DNA of 64,000 nt from assembly GCA_022641835.1 (NCBI GenBank), contig CP048715.1, forward strand, positions 1,426,001-1,490,000, in the 5' to 3' direction. Shown here in pieces: positions 1 to 9,459 of this stretch. Under the pieces are notes generated by a model. It saw only the letters and a list, made by a program, of their open reading frames with translations, ran no database searches and was not told the origin of the DNA. Within the stretch, counting starts at the first letter, position 1; each line of letters starts with the position of its first letter. A program made the translations under genes and the position numbers. Source of the stretch: Petasospora fabianii (taxonomy: Eukaryota; Ascomycota; Saccharomycetes; Phaffomycetales; Wickerhamomycetaceae).

Positions 1-815
1 CTGAACAGGGATGTGTATGTGTTGATTATGTGTTCTTGGCTGTAGGCTTGGCCCTCAACGATCAGCTATTGTCCTCATAGCTCACTAATTGGCTCGGCAG
101 GGAATATTTGCTTGGCTCTTTGTTGTGTCAAAGTAGTCGTAGTCTATGTAGGTGTGGCCGGTGGAATGAAAAGAGGGGCACTTTGTCGGTTAATACCACT
201 GTAATGGGAACACATGGAGGACCCTGGGACGGAACATCTGTTCATATCTACTCAAGGACAAAAGAGAAAATAGACAGGCACCACACCATAACCTCCGGCG
301 TCCGTTGTTCGGTACATTTGTTCCCCTGGATGGCTTGCCTGCACTACACTACAGTCGAATGACTCCAAGCCCCCCAACCAACTGCGTGATCACTTCCGTG
401 TGATGTCGGGCATCCTTCAAGCCCGGTAACGCTTGTTTTGTAATCATACTATACTCAAAGACCCAATCACAGGCTGACTTCAGTTCGCCACAAGGACCCC
501 AAGTCAGCAAACAAACTTGCCCCGACTTCGCACGGGCGACTTGATCCCCACCATTTGGCAAGACTCGTAGACACAACAGCGGGGTGCTTGTGTCTGCCTT
601 TTGTGGGCCCGATAATCTCCCGCATGCTTCCGGTTCTTTTCAACCTCCACTTTCTGCTTCCGGTAGCAACAGCCTGTGGCTGCCCAAACTAGGTTTGGAG
701 TCACCACGAGTCGTAATGCATAGACACGACATACTCAATCCCCCAGTGACGTGCACCATATCATGCACGGCGACTCAAAACTCCATATCCCCGCTTCATC
801 TGTCTCATCTTGTGA
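1..815. other. Intergenic, no gene recognised
   Basis: No convincing coding region is seen. The open frames are short and lack family similarity. The right-hand part is the promoter of the MFS transporter at 916; a TATA-like gatataaaaa lies near 812-822. Confidence 0.5.
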
Positions 816-872
816 TATAAAAACCTTTGGAGGATCCTCTATATTGGCCCCAGAGTATTGCATCCAAACATA

Positions 873-893
873 ATGGACCTCTTAGAATCATAA
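873..893 (+). promoter_or_regulatory. Short upstream ORF before the MFS transporter
   Basis: ATG GAC CTC TTA GAA TCA TAA (six codons plus stop) ends 22 nt before the transporter ATG at 916 and lies downstream of the TATA-like sequence near 815. If it is in the leader it could damp or regulate translation of the transporter. Whether the mRNA includes it is inferred from the TATA position. Confidence 0.45.
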
Positions 894-915
894 AGTGCCA
901 TTACTTTTCTTCGTC

Positions 916-2613
916 ATGCCCTCATTCATCGCTAAATTCTACAAGACAGATGAAGGTCCTCAAGAGATCTACAACAAAGTTCTTTTCTTTGCAGTCTTCC
1001 TCTTTGGTATCCTTGGTTGCGCTCGTGGTTACGATGAAGGTAACATTGCAGGTACCGTTGCTCAACACGCTTTCAAGCAACGGTTTGGTCTCCTGGATGA
1101 GAACAAGACAGACACAGAGATTGCAAATTTGAAATCAAACATCACATCAATGGTGCAACTCGGTTCCATTGGTGGTTGTCTCATCGCCATGTATCTAGTT
1201 GATAAATTTGGTCGTATTAGAACTTTACAAATCTGTTGCGTGGGTTGGATCGTTGGTGCTATCATCCAAATCACTTCTAAGGCAGTTGGTCAACTATATG
1301 CAGGTAGACTCATTGAAGGTATCGCCATTGGACAAACTGTCGTCATTGGTCCTTGTTACCTATCTGAGATCTCTCCAAAGAACATTAGAGGTCTTTGTAA
1401 CTGTATCTTTGCCGGTGCTGTTTACTTCGGCTCTTTTATTGCAAACTTTGCTAATTATGGTTGTGCTCTTCACATGAGCACTACAGATGAGAGAACTTGG
1501 ATCGTTCCAACATCTTTAAAGATTGTGCTTGCGGGCTTATTATTCATTGGTTCTTTCTTCTGTTTAGAGTCTCCAAGATGGCTCGTCAAAGTTGGTAAGA
1601 TTGACAAGTCATATTCCAACTTGGCCAAGATCAGAGGTCTTGAACCAAACCACCCATACGTCCTCTCAGAAGTTTCCGATATCCAGGAGCAACTCGCCCA
1701 GGAGAGTGCAGAGCTTGGTTCCATCTCCAAGATTGACAAAATTAGGGAACTCGTTATGGTCAAGTCTATCAGATATAGACTTTTGCTTGGTATCAGTGCC
1801 CAAATTTTATCACAATGGTCTTGTGCCTCTGCCATCACAATCTACATGCCAGAACTTGTTGCCCTCGTTGGTGTCACTGGCACAAAGAAGCTTCTCTACT
1901 CTTCTATTCTCGGTGTTGTTAAGTTTGTCGGTGCATACATTGGTGCCTTCTTCCTCATTGATTTCCTCGGAAGAAAAAGAGCACTCTATGTTGGTATTAT
2001 TGTGCAGACTCTAGCTACGCTCTATTACGCCATCTTCCTTCAAGTTGTTCCAAACGCCACTGATGAGGACTACGTCATGACCGGTTCAGAGAAACAAGCT
2101 GGTGTCGGTGCCCTTGCATTCCTTTTCATCGCTGGTGTAGGTTGGACACTTGGATGGAACTCAATCCAATATCTTATCAACTCTGAAATGTTGCCATTGA
2201 GAGTTAGAAACATTGGTACTGCCCTCATCATGGCTTTCCACTTTGCTAACCAATATGGTAACACCAAGGCCATTCCAACAATGATGATCTCACTCACACC
2301 AGCAGGTACGTTCTTCTTTGCCGTTGGTGTTCTCGTACTGGGATATTTGTGGGCATGGTTCTTCCTTCCAGAGATCTCTGGACGTTCTTTGGAGTCCATG
2401 GAGGAATTGTTCAACTTGCCATGGTATCTTGTTGGAAGACGTGGTGCTGAATTATGTCCAGATAACTCTGGTATTGCACACATTAAGGAGGCTGAGGCTG
2501 GTGAGATTGAGCTTAAGCAGAGTGAACGCTTTGTGGAAAACACTTCGAGTGATGGTAAAGGTGAATCTGAGTTTGTTGATGATCTTGAGAAGCGCCCTAC
2601 AACTGGTGCTTAA
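916..2613 (+). CDS. MFS sugar-porter family transporter (sugar or quinate type)
   Basis: A 565-residue plasma-membrane transporter of the major facilitator superfamily, sugar porter family. About twelve hydrophobic segments are seen. Family signatures present are the loop 2/3 VDKFGRIRTL, GRLIEGIAIG in TM4, LESPRWL before the central loop, FLGRKRAL in loop 8/9 and PEISGRSLESMEELF after TM12. The SQWSCASAITIYMPEL segment in TM7 corresponds to the QQWSGINAI..Y region of quinate and sugar porters. The frame is open upstream to 895, but that codon is GTG; the first ATG is at 916. The C-terminal tail is long and acidic. The substrate cannot be read from sequence; a hexose, inositol or quinate-like compound are all possible. 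Confidence 0.85.
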   Translation: MPSFIAKFYKTDEGPQEIYNKVLFFAVFLFGILGCARGYDEGNIAGTVAQHAFKQRFGLLDENKTDTEIANLKSNITSMVQLGSIGGCLIAMYLVDKFGRIRTLQICCVGWIVGAIIQITSKAVGQLYAGRLIEGIAIGQTVVIGPCYLSEISPKNIRGLCNCIFAGAVYFGSFIANFANYGCALHMSTTDERTWIVPTSLKIVLAGLLFIGSFFCLESPRWLVKVGKIDKSYSNLAKIRGLEPNHPYVLSEVSDIQEQLAQESAELGSISKIDKIRELVMVKSIRYRLLLGISAQILSQWSCASAITIYMPELVALVGVTGTKKLLYSSILGVVKFVGAYIGAFFLIDFLGRKRALYVGIIVQTLATLYYAIFLQVVPNATDEDYVMTGSEKQAGVGALAFLFIAGVGWTLGWNSIQYLINSEMLPLRVRNIGTALIMAFHFANQYGNTKAIPTMMISLTPAGTFFFAVGVLVLGYLWAWFFLPEISGRSLESMEELFNLPWYLVGRRGAELCPDNSGIAHIKEAEAGEIELKQSERFVENTSSDGKGESEFVDDLEKRPTTGA

Positions 2614-3096
2614 AGTGATGAACCCTGCAGTTTTTCTTCCTTAATGACACACCCCACTCACTGGCTGAGTGGCTATAAGTACTTTTAATATTTATTTTAG
2701 CTTTATGAATTCGAACAGTTTGATTCCATGTGTAGATCATCTCATGAACCTGATTTAGAACTATTGTTAAATGAGCAACTGAGCTATAGCTATAGTCACA
2801 GGTTTTAGTCAATATGATTTGTAGTTAGTATGGCATCTCTCTAGAAGAGGACACAACTTTCAAGTCCATGTAAAGTGAAAGAATTACTAGTTACTGAGCT
2901 GGTAAACTGACCCAAAAGATCACAATAGTAACAATATAGACTAAACGTTACCTGCCAAATATAGTAATTACCCGTTTGGGAAGTTTTACACAGTTAGTAC
3001 CGTCGCCAATAAATACTCGATCGTCAGTCAAACCCCGTTCTTAAGTCATCATCAAATACTATTGATATAGCTTATTTCTAAGGTCTTTCCAAAGTA
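2614..3096. promoter_or_regulatory. 3' region of MFS gene and SHY1 promoter
   Basis: About 480 bases that are AT-rich, with no coding potential. It holds the transporter 3' end and the upstream region of SHY1. No specific site is recognised. Confidence 0.5.
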
Positions 3097-4239
3097 ATGT
3101 TACGTCTATCTCTGGCCTCAGTGATACGGCCAGCGGGACTTGTATCAGGCACACGCGTGACAGGTCTAGCAGCTGTGCGTCGCCTTAGCCAGCTCTCCAC
3201 CCATCAAACCCATCTCAGACCTTGCTCCATCACTACACCCCGTTATCCTCTCCCACACAACAATGGTGCCATAAGACACACGCAGCGTCGTACTGTGATC
3301 ACGTCTAATGTCGACTGGAAGCCAGTGAAGACCACAGAGAAGGAGGAATGGACTCTTTCCAAGTACATCTTTCTCTCTTTACTCATCCTCATGCCAGTGA
3401 TCTCCTTCATGTTGGGAACATGGCAAATGAGACGTTTGAAATGGAAGAACAACCTCATTGCTACTTGTGAGGACCGTCTCACCTACGAGCCAATCCCTCT
3501 TCCAAAGAACTTTGACCCTGAAGACGCTGAGGATTGGCAATACAGACGTGTTACTGTTACTGGTAAGTTTGATCATTCCAGGGAGGTATTTGTTGGTCCT
3601 AAAGTCAAGATGGAGATGAAAGGATATACATTATACACACCATTAGTGAGGTCAGATGGTGGTCCCGATATCCTAGTTGAGCGTGGGTTTGTCACTGATG
3701 ATAAAGTTATCCCAACAAGAAGAAAATTGCAACATTTATCCGTTCCAATGCATGAAGTCACAGTGGAGGCTTTGATTAAGAAGATTAATCCAAAGGCTGC
3801 ATTGACAATGGATAAGCTCGATCAGGACTCGAGACTGTGGCATGTCTTGGACTATAATGAAATGTCTGAGTTCACTAATACCATTCCATTGCACATTGCT
3901 GCCTTGAAAGATCTCAAGGATCATCCAGTGGAGACTAAAGTGATCACCGAGCCAAAGCCATGGTGGAATTTTTGGTCTAAGGCTAAGACACATGAGGTTG
4001 TTGAAAGGGTTGATGTGAAGCCAGATGAAGTTCAGGAGTTTTCAGAATATCAGTTGATGAAAGCTGGTGTTCCAGTTGGTAGAACGGCAAGTTTGGACAT
4101 TAGAAATAATCATCTACAGTACATTGCCACATGGTATGGTCTCTGTTTTGCCTCTACTATTCTCTTATTCCTTGTGTTGAGAAAGAAGCCAAAGGATCCA
4201 CTACAGGACAAGCTTAAGCACGCTCGCAGACACATGTGA
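3097..4239 (+). CDS. SHY1: SURF1-family cytochrome c oxidase assembly factor Shy1
   Basis: A 380-residue mitochondrial inner-membrane protein required for assembly of complex IV, acting at the Cox1 haem maturation step. The N-terminus (1-70) is Arg/Ser/Thr-rich and fits a mitochondrial presequence. TM1 lies at about 90-108 and is followed by the SURF1 signature GTWQMRRLKWK (107-117). A second conserved block, YRRVTVTGKFDHSREVFVGP, sits after it, and the family hallmark NNHLQYIATWYG leads into TM2 near the C-terminus (about 345-365). Length matches the family (yeast Shy1 is 389 residues). An insertion of charged residues (about 270-310) precedes the last conserved block. It is convergent with the oxygenase gene downstream. 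Confidence 0.95.
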   Translation: MLRLSLASVIRPAGLVSGTRVTGLAAVRRLSQLSTHQTHLRPCSITTPRYPLPHNNGAIRHTQRRTVITSNVDWKPVKTTEKEEWTLSKYIFLSLLILMPVISFMLGTWQMRRLKWKNNLIATCEDRLTYEPIPLPKNFDPEDAEDWQYRRVTVTGKFDHSREVFVGPKVKMEMKGYTLYTPLVRSDGGPDILVERGFVTDDKVIPTRRKLQHLSVPMHEVTVEALIKKINPKAALTMDKLDQDSRLWHVLDYNEMSEFTNTIPLHIAALKDLKDHPVETKVITEPKPWWNFWSKAKTHEVVERVDVKPDEVQEFSEYQLMKAGVPVGRTASLDIRNNHLQYIATWYGLCFASTILLFLVLRKKPKDPLQDKLKHARRHM

Positions 4240-4475
4240 TACCCATTTATGATATTAAAGCCCATCATGTACATAATCAATCTACGGTTGAAGTTTTCAC
4301 TAGTATCAAAGTCATAGTCACATTATAAAAACAAAAAAAAAACAAAACATTAATCAAACATTCGTACTTATAGTATCGATGTTTTTATTTGGGAAAGCAA
4401 TGCGAGGTTGAGCCCTCTCCACCAGGGAAGGGGAACAGGTCTTCAGTTAATTATCAGCTAAGGAAATGTAGCTCA

Positions 4476-5645
4476 TCACATCCATCTAGCCTTAACAGCG
4501 TTGTATGAAGCTGGTCTTTCGACAAGACCATCCTCAACAACTTCAAACTCTTGCCAAGTGTGGTCAGAGTAGTCGGAGATCTTAGTCTTCATGAATTCAA
4601 TAGTTTCGAGCTGGTTAAACTTGATACCAGCATCAATGTCAGTGTTGATCTTATCCTTCAAGATTTGAATTCTCTTAGCAAGGATATCCAATCTATAGTT
4701 CATGTACTGCTTGTAGAACTCATTGTATCTTGAAGCGGACAAGACACATGGTCTAACAGTGGTGATGGCACACTCATCAAGCAATGGATCAGCTGGTCTG
4801 AATGAGCAAACTGCAGTGATTCTTTCAGTGAAATCACCTTTTGGCTTAGTGGCAATGTGTCTAAGGATACGACCTTGAAGAACGTTACACCAACCTTGCT
4901 TTGGTCCAGCAACCTTAGCAATGGTACCATCACCTTTCATGAGAGCGGTTTCACCACCAATCATGTTAGTAGTGTCGGAGAGCATGAGGACACAGACAAA
5001 CTGTGGAGAGTCGTAGTGCCATGAGACGATACCTGGAATCTCTTCAGGGTTCTCAGATTCACTCTCGTCAACAGAGTTGATGATCTTAGTAGAGCTCTGC
5101 TTAACACTAATGTTAGTGTGAGAGATCTCATAGTCAAATTGGTGAAGAAGTTCAACACCAGCCATCTTTGACATGATTTCCATAACTTTTGGATGGTTCC
5201 AAGCCTGTCTAGTGAATGGAGCATAATCCATGTAACCTCTAACGTACATGTCCTTATCACCAGTAGTGGAATTGTTGTTCATACGACCAGCGTAAGCAAA
5301 GCACTCCTTTTGGAACATTTCATATCTCATGATGGCAATAGCCTCTGGAGTAAAGAGTGGGAAAGGTTCAGAGACACCAATTTCAGAGATTGGTTGCTGA
5401 TGGAAAGAAGTGTGACCAAGTTCTTCGAGAGTGTATCTTTTGGTCTTTTCATAGTAGTCATCAGTGAAAAGAAGGTGCTTAGAGACATCAAACTCAACGT
5501 TTGCAGGGTTTGAGATACCAAATCTGTGAACTTCTTTCAAGATTGGAGCAAGGTACTGGTCATAAACATCATCTGGGACTTTATAAGAGGTGTTATCCTC
5601 GAGGACGTCTGGGCTCAAGTTCTGCTGAATGAGGACTGCTGGCAT
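4476..5645 (-). CDS. Putative 2-oxoglutarate/Fe(II)-dependent dioxygenase, function unknown
   Basis: A 389-residue soluble protein without signal peptide or membrane segment. The core carries an apparent metal-binding triad: H210 and D212 in WHYDSPQ, and H263 in GRILRHIATKPKG, followed by candidate 2-oxoglutarate-binding arginines R275 (TERITAV) and R283 (SFRPAD). The intervening block NMIGGETALMKGDG fits the jelly-roll core. Fungal relatives are usually annotated only as Fe2OG oxygenases, so the substrate is unknown. The ATG at 5645 is preceded by a short A-rich leader containing a TACTAAC; no matching donor was found, so the gene is called intronless. It is convergent with SHY1 and stands alone before a 2.1-kb gene-free stretch. 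Confidence 0.75.
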   Translation of the reverse strand: MPAVLIQQNLSPDVLEDNTSYKVPDDVYDQYLAPILKEVHRFGISNPANVEFDVSKHLLFTDDYYEKTKRYTLEELGHTSFHQQPISEIGVSEPFPLFTPEAIAIMRYEMFQKECFAYAGRMNNNSTTGDKDMYVRGYMDYAPFTRQAWNHPKVMEIMSKMAGVELLHQFDYEISHTNISVKQSSTKIINSVDESESENPEEIPGIVSWHYDSPQFVCVLMLSDTTNMIGGETALMKGDGTIAKVAGPKQGWCNVLQGRILRHIATKPKGDFTERITAVCSFRPADPLLDECAITTVRPCVLSASRYNEFYKQYMNYRLDILAKRIQILKDKINTDIDAGIKFNQLETIEFMKTKISDYSDHTWQEFEVVEDGLVERPASYNAVKARWM

Positions 5646-6642
5646 TTCGACAACGTTAGTAGTTGTTGTTTGTTATTTGTTACTTGTTGAATTGGTTCTT
5701 GTTGATGATGATGGATGTATAAGAGAGGTATTGAAGTCAATTATAAACCTTTTGGCTCTTCTTTATACATTAGTTTTAGGGTGTAAAGATGATTCTAGAG
5801 GTGGGAAAAATGGACCATATTTGGGATTCTTGCTTACATGACAAACAAAGTCCGAGAACGCCTTGGCTGTGTGATAACGCATGTTACACCCGTGATACAT
5901 TTACCAGGGTAATTTCATGCAAAGGAAGGCCGCAGCTCCGCTTATCATTGCTTTCAAGACAAGGTCCCATTGCAGATGGAAGACTCAAAGGATCATTGCT
6001 AGACAGATAGTGACATGAGTTGCTGTGAGATTGAGAGATGTGGCTACCTGACCGTTGAACGTTCGTGATTCAAGGAAAGACCTAGCTTCTGTATGAGATG
6101 CCAGTCCTACTCCAATCATCAACCTCTCAACACCTTCTTAGACCTTCTATCAAGACTTCATGAAAACATTGATAACAGCTTACTGAATCAAGCAACGCGA
6201 TCCATATGAACGGAGGTCCCTGCCCGCACCCTTTGTGGCCAGGCCCTGGCGCCCTAGATACCTTGGATTCCTAATTGCTCAAGATGGGGTGATATGGGGG
6301 CTGTACATCGTCCTTAACTACCCCATGGGTACCTCTATTTGGCGACGCCTGCCGCATGGGGTCTTGATCAAAGAGAATTGCTGCCAACATGACAGGATGT
6401 GTGTCAGTTAATGGGACACTTTCCTAATTGGGAATAAATACCCCACAAGCCACCTGCGATATATGCACGCCCGAAAAAACGAGATAAGGCACAACATGCC
6501 AACAAGTCTTGGTAGAGATTAGCCAGGATATCTAGTCCATTTTTGAGGTTGTTATGGATATTAATACCATGAACATAACATATAGATTTCTCCACCGTTG
6601 GTGTACAAGATATGCCTAAGTTTATCTTGAAGAGATCTAAAA

Positions 6643-6658
6643 TTTCCTAATTAGGAAA
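6643..6658. promoter_or_regulatory. Perfect palindromic Mcm1 P-box-like site
   Basis: TTTCCTAATTAGGAAA is a 16-bp perfect palindrome matching the ideal P-box bound by Mcm1 MADS-box dimers. A second, one-mismatch copy (TTTCCTAATTGGGAA) lies at 6420-6434. In yeasts Mcm1 works with partners such as Arg80/Arg81, Mat alpha1 or Fkh2. The target gene (permease or oxygenase) is unclear. Confidence 0.5.
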
Positions 6659-7081
6659 CTTATGGTAGGGACACGAATAGTATATAGATGTCTAATACGT
6701 TATACGGTATCGGTATAGTTTTGCGAATACCTTTGAAAGCTAATAGTTTATACTCTTTTCTTTTCTTTTCTTTTCTTTTGATATAGTGATACTTTGTTTA
6801 ACAAGGATAAGCTTGTAATATCAGAGAATGTTTAAACTTGCGCAGGTATAGAAGTTAGTATGGGCAGGTAAAGACTACACACGTGATAACTCAACCTAAG
6901 GTCTGACTCATGTCAATCACTTTGACTCTCTGGACCTCTTGACCAATAAAAGTCATATTGAGTGTATTTTATAGTTTTTACCACTTGCATCAAGCTGAAT
7001 CTAGGCAAAACAAGAACGGTTGAGTTTGATCAACCCTGGACTATGGTTCAGGCAACATGCTGCCTCGAGTCAGGGGGAACC

Positions 7082-7592
7082 GATAAGGCGAGTAGATAAG
7101 GTACTAAGGCAAAGGGAAAAATTTTTCATACCAACGCTTGACGGAGGGGAGATGACCGTTGAGAAAGAGGTTTGAAGCGACATTAGACTGTTAGACGGTG
7201 TAGTTACACTATTGTAGTATAAACATCACCAAGAGGTAAACTGAACCTCTATCGTATACTTCGGTCGCCGAATGTGCTGCGCCATTCTGCTCTGCTCTGC
7301 TCTGATCTACTCAATTGGTCACTTGGCAAGTGCCGGAATCTGCAGGAGCTTCTTCTGATTCTGCATGTGCCCATTCAGCGAATCAGAGGGGCTTATGACC
7401 ACGGAAGGACGAGTCACAATATAATAATGTCAATGCAAATAGTCAATAATTGATCGATCCGAGCTATCAAAGTAAGTGTAAATGACATCACTAATGCATA
7501 CTTATCCTTCTTTGTCCATGGCTGCACTCTTAACTTTCTACTTTGATTACGGGGCCTCTTACAGGGTCTGTGCGTCCTCGGATAAGGATAAG
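7082..7592 (+). promoter_or_regulatory. GATAAG cluster upstream of the first AGP2-like permease
   Basis: GATAAG occurs at 7082-7087, 7095-7100, 7581-7586 and 7587-7592, the last two in direct tandem about 185 bp before the ATG at 7774; another lies at 6806-6811. Paired GATAAG elements are the binding sites of Gln3/Gat1-type activators in nitrogen catabolite repression, which fits an amino-acid permease promoter. Function here is inferred. Confidence 0.6.
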
Positions 7593-7773
7593 CATATCGA
7601 GCCGTGATGGAATGAACAATCCGTCCAGCCTCGATAAAAAGAATAAATACAGAGGTTGATCCCCCGATATCTGCTCGTATTGTTGAGAGTTTGATGATTT
7701 GACCCTGTCTTATAGATCACATCTTGATTTTGCTGCTGGCAGCTACATCTATCTAGGAGTCGATACACACAAC

Positions 7774-9459
7774 ATGAGCTCTAGTTCGAATCAAGAGAAG
7801 AAACAACCACAGTCAGATGTCCTATCATTGGACATCGAACAAGGTTCATCTTCCAACTTTGATATGAAGAAGCAAACTACAAAGCGTTCGCTTTCTGCTC
7901 GTAATTTACACTTTATCGCTCTTGGTGGTGCTATTGGTACTGGTCTCTTTGTTACCATCTCTACTGGTTTACTCTATGGTGGCCCTGGTGGTCTCTTCTT
8001 AGCCTTTTTAATTTGGACAATGGTTATCTTTGGTGTTACTGCTTGTTGTGGTGAATTTGTGTGTTATCTCCCTATTGAATCACCTTTCACTCAAATGGCT
8101 GGTCGTGTTATTGATAAGGCTTATGAGAGTGCTGTTGCTTGGAATTATTACCTTATGATTTCGATTTATATTCCATTTGAAATCACTGCTGTTAACGGTA
8201 TGATTCACTACTGGAGAGATGATTATTCACCAGCTATTGCCTTTTGTATCCAGATCTTCATCTATACATTGCTTAACGTCCTCGCTGTTAGATGGTTTGG
8301 TGAATCTGAGTTCTACTTGACAATTGGTAAAGTGTTATTAGCTATTGGACTCATCTTCTTCACTTTTATCACTATGGTTGGTGGAAATCCACAACATGAT
8401 GCATTTGGTTTCAGATATTGGACTAAACCAGGTGCTTTCAACCATGTTTACACAACAGGATCACTTGGTAATTTCCATGGTTTCATGGCTGCTATGAATA
8501 AGGCTTGTTTCACTATTGTTGGACCAGAATATTTATCTATGGTTGCTAATGAAGCTGGTGGTGAATCTAGAAAGAACCTTGCTGGTACTTTCAGAACCGT
8601 TTTCTACAGATTGATTGTGTTTTATGTGCTTGGTGCCGTTTGTGTTGGTATCTTATTACCATATAATGATCCAACATTGAATGAATTAGCTGCTTCTGGT
8701 TCTACTTCTAATGGTTCTTTCTCTCCATATATCATTGCTATGAATAACTTGGGTATTAAAGTTCTTCCAGATATCGTTAATGTTCTTTGTGTCACTTCTG
8801 CCTTCTCTGCTGGTAACTCTTATGTTTACTGTTCTTCAAGAGCACTTTACGGTATGGCACAACGTGGTCTTGTTCCAAGATTCTTCACTTTCTGTACTAA
8901 GTCTGGTGTTCCTATCTATTGTGTCGGTGTTGCCTTCTGTTTCTCTCTTTTGTCATTGTTGCAATTGGGTTCCTCTGCTGCACAGGTTTTGAGTTGGATT
9001 GTTAACTTATGTTCAGGTGCACAGATCTTGAACTACTTCTTCATGTGTATCACATATCTTGGGTTTTACAGAGCTTGTAAAGCTCAGGGTATTGATAGAT
9101 CCAAGTTCTTTTACAAATCTTGGGGTCAACCATACACTGCTATTATCTGTGCCGTATTGGTTCTCTTCATGGTTGCAGCTTTGGGTTACACAACTTTCAT
9201 GCCAGGTAACTGGGATGTTCAAACCTTCTTGACATACTACTTGATGTTGATCCTCGCTGTTGCCATTATGATTTTCCATAAGGTTGTGTTTAGAACTAAG
9301 TTTGTTAAGCCAGAAGAGGCTGATTTGTTCACTGGTCTCGAAGAGGTTGAGTTACATGAACAACACTACTTGGAAAGCATTGGACGCCTTGATGCTGATG
9401 GTAAGGAGATTACTGGTAAACGTTCTTTCTTGGGTAAGATGAAGGATATGATCCTTTGA
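7774..9459 (+). CDS. AGP2-like amino-acid/carnitine-type permease, copy 1
   Basis: A 561-residue plasma-membrane permease of the yeast amino-acid transporter (YAT) branch of the APC superfamily, with about twelve membrane segments. TM1 has the GGAIGTGLFVTISTGLLYGGP signature. It matches S. cerevisiae Agp2 more closely than Gap1 or Dip5: the SPFTQMAGRVID, IPFEITAVNGMIHYWRDDYS and MVGGNPQHDAFGFRYW blocks and the SAFSAGNSYVYCSSRALYGMA segment mirror Agp2. Agp2 imports carnitine and polyamines or acts as a permease-like sensor, so transport of a common amino acid is not certain. The frame is open upstream to 7699, but the ATG at 7774 has a good CA-rich leader. It is a tandem paralogue of the gene at 10635 with long stretches of near identity. 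The GATA-rich promoter suggests nitrogen control. Confidence 0.85.
   Translation: MSSSSNQEKKQPQSDVLSLDIEQGSSSNFDMKKQTTKRSLSARNLHFIALGGAIGTGLFVTISTGLLYGGPGGLFLAFLIWTMVIFGVTACCGEFVCYLPIESPFTQMAGRVIDKAYESAVAWNYYLMISIYIPFEITAVNGMIHYWRDDYSPAIAFCIQIFIYTLLNVLAVRWFGESEFYLTIGKVLLAIGLIFFTFITMVGGNPQHDAFGFRYWTKPGAFNHVYTTGSLGNFHGFMAAMNKACFTIVGPEYLSMVANEAGGESRKNLAGTFRTVFYRLIVFYVLGAVCVGILLPYNDPTLNELAASGSTSNGSFSPYIIAMNNLGIKVLPDIVNVLCVTSAFSAGNSYVYCSSRALYGMAQRGLVPRFFTFCTKSGVPIYCVGVAFCFSLLSLLQLGSSAAQVLSWIVNLCSGAQILNYFFMCITYLGFYRACKAQGIDRSKFFYKSWGQPYTAIICAVLVLFMVAALGYTTFMPGNWDVQTFLTYYLMLILAVAIMIFHKVVFRTKFVKPEEADLFTGLEEVELHEQHYLESIGRLDADGKEITGKRSFLGKMKDMIL

Larger units (their letters stand above)
5646..7773. promoter_or_regulatory. 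Long gene-free region, shared promoter space of oxygenase and first AGP2-like permease
   Basis: A 2.1-kb stretch between divergently transcribed genes. No coding sequence is recognised. It contains two Mcm1-type P-boxes (6420-6434 and 6643-6658), a run of four TTTTC units near 6754-6779, and five GATAAG motifs (6806, 7082, 7095, 7581, 7587). Confidence 0.6.

Noticed and set aside
5646-5670. TACTAAC on the minus strand just before the oxygenase ATG, possible intron
   Set aside because: No GTATGT/GTGAGT-type donor was found at a suitable distance upstream, and the existing ATG gives a sensible N-terminus.
6860-6900. CACGTG near 6878 as a point-centromere CDEI
   Set aside because: No CDEIII-like element or adjacent AT-rich CDEII of suitable length was found; it is simply an E-box.
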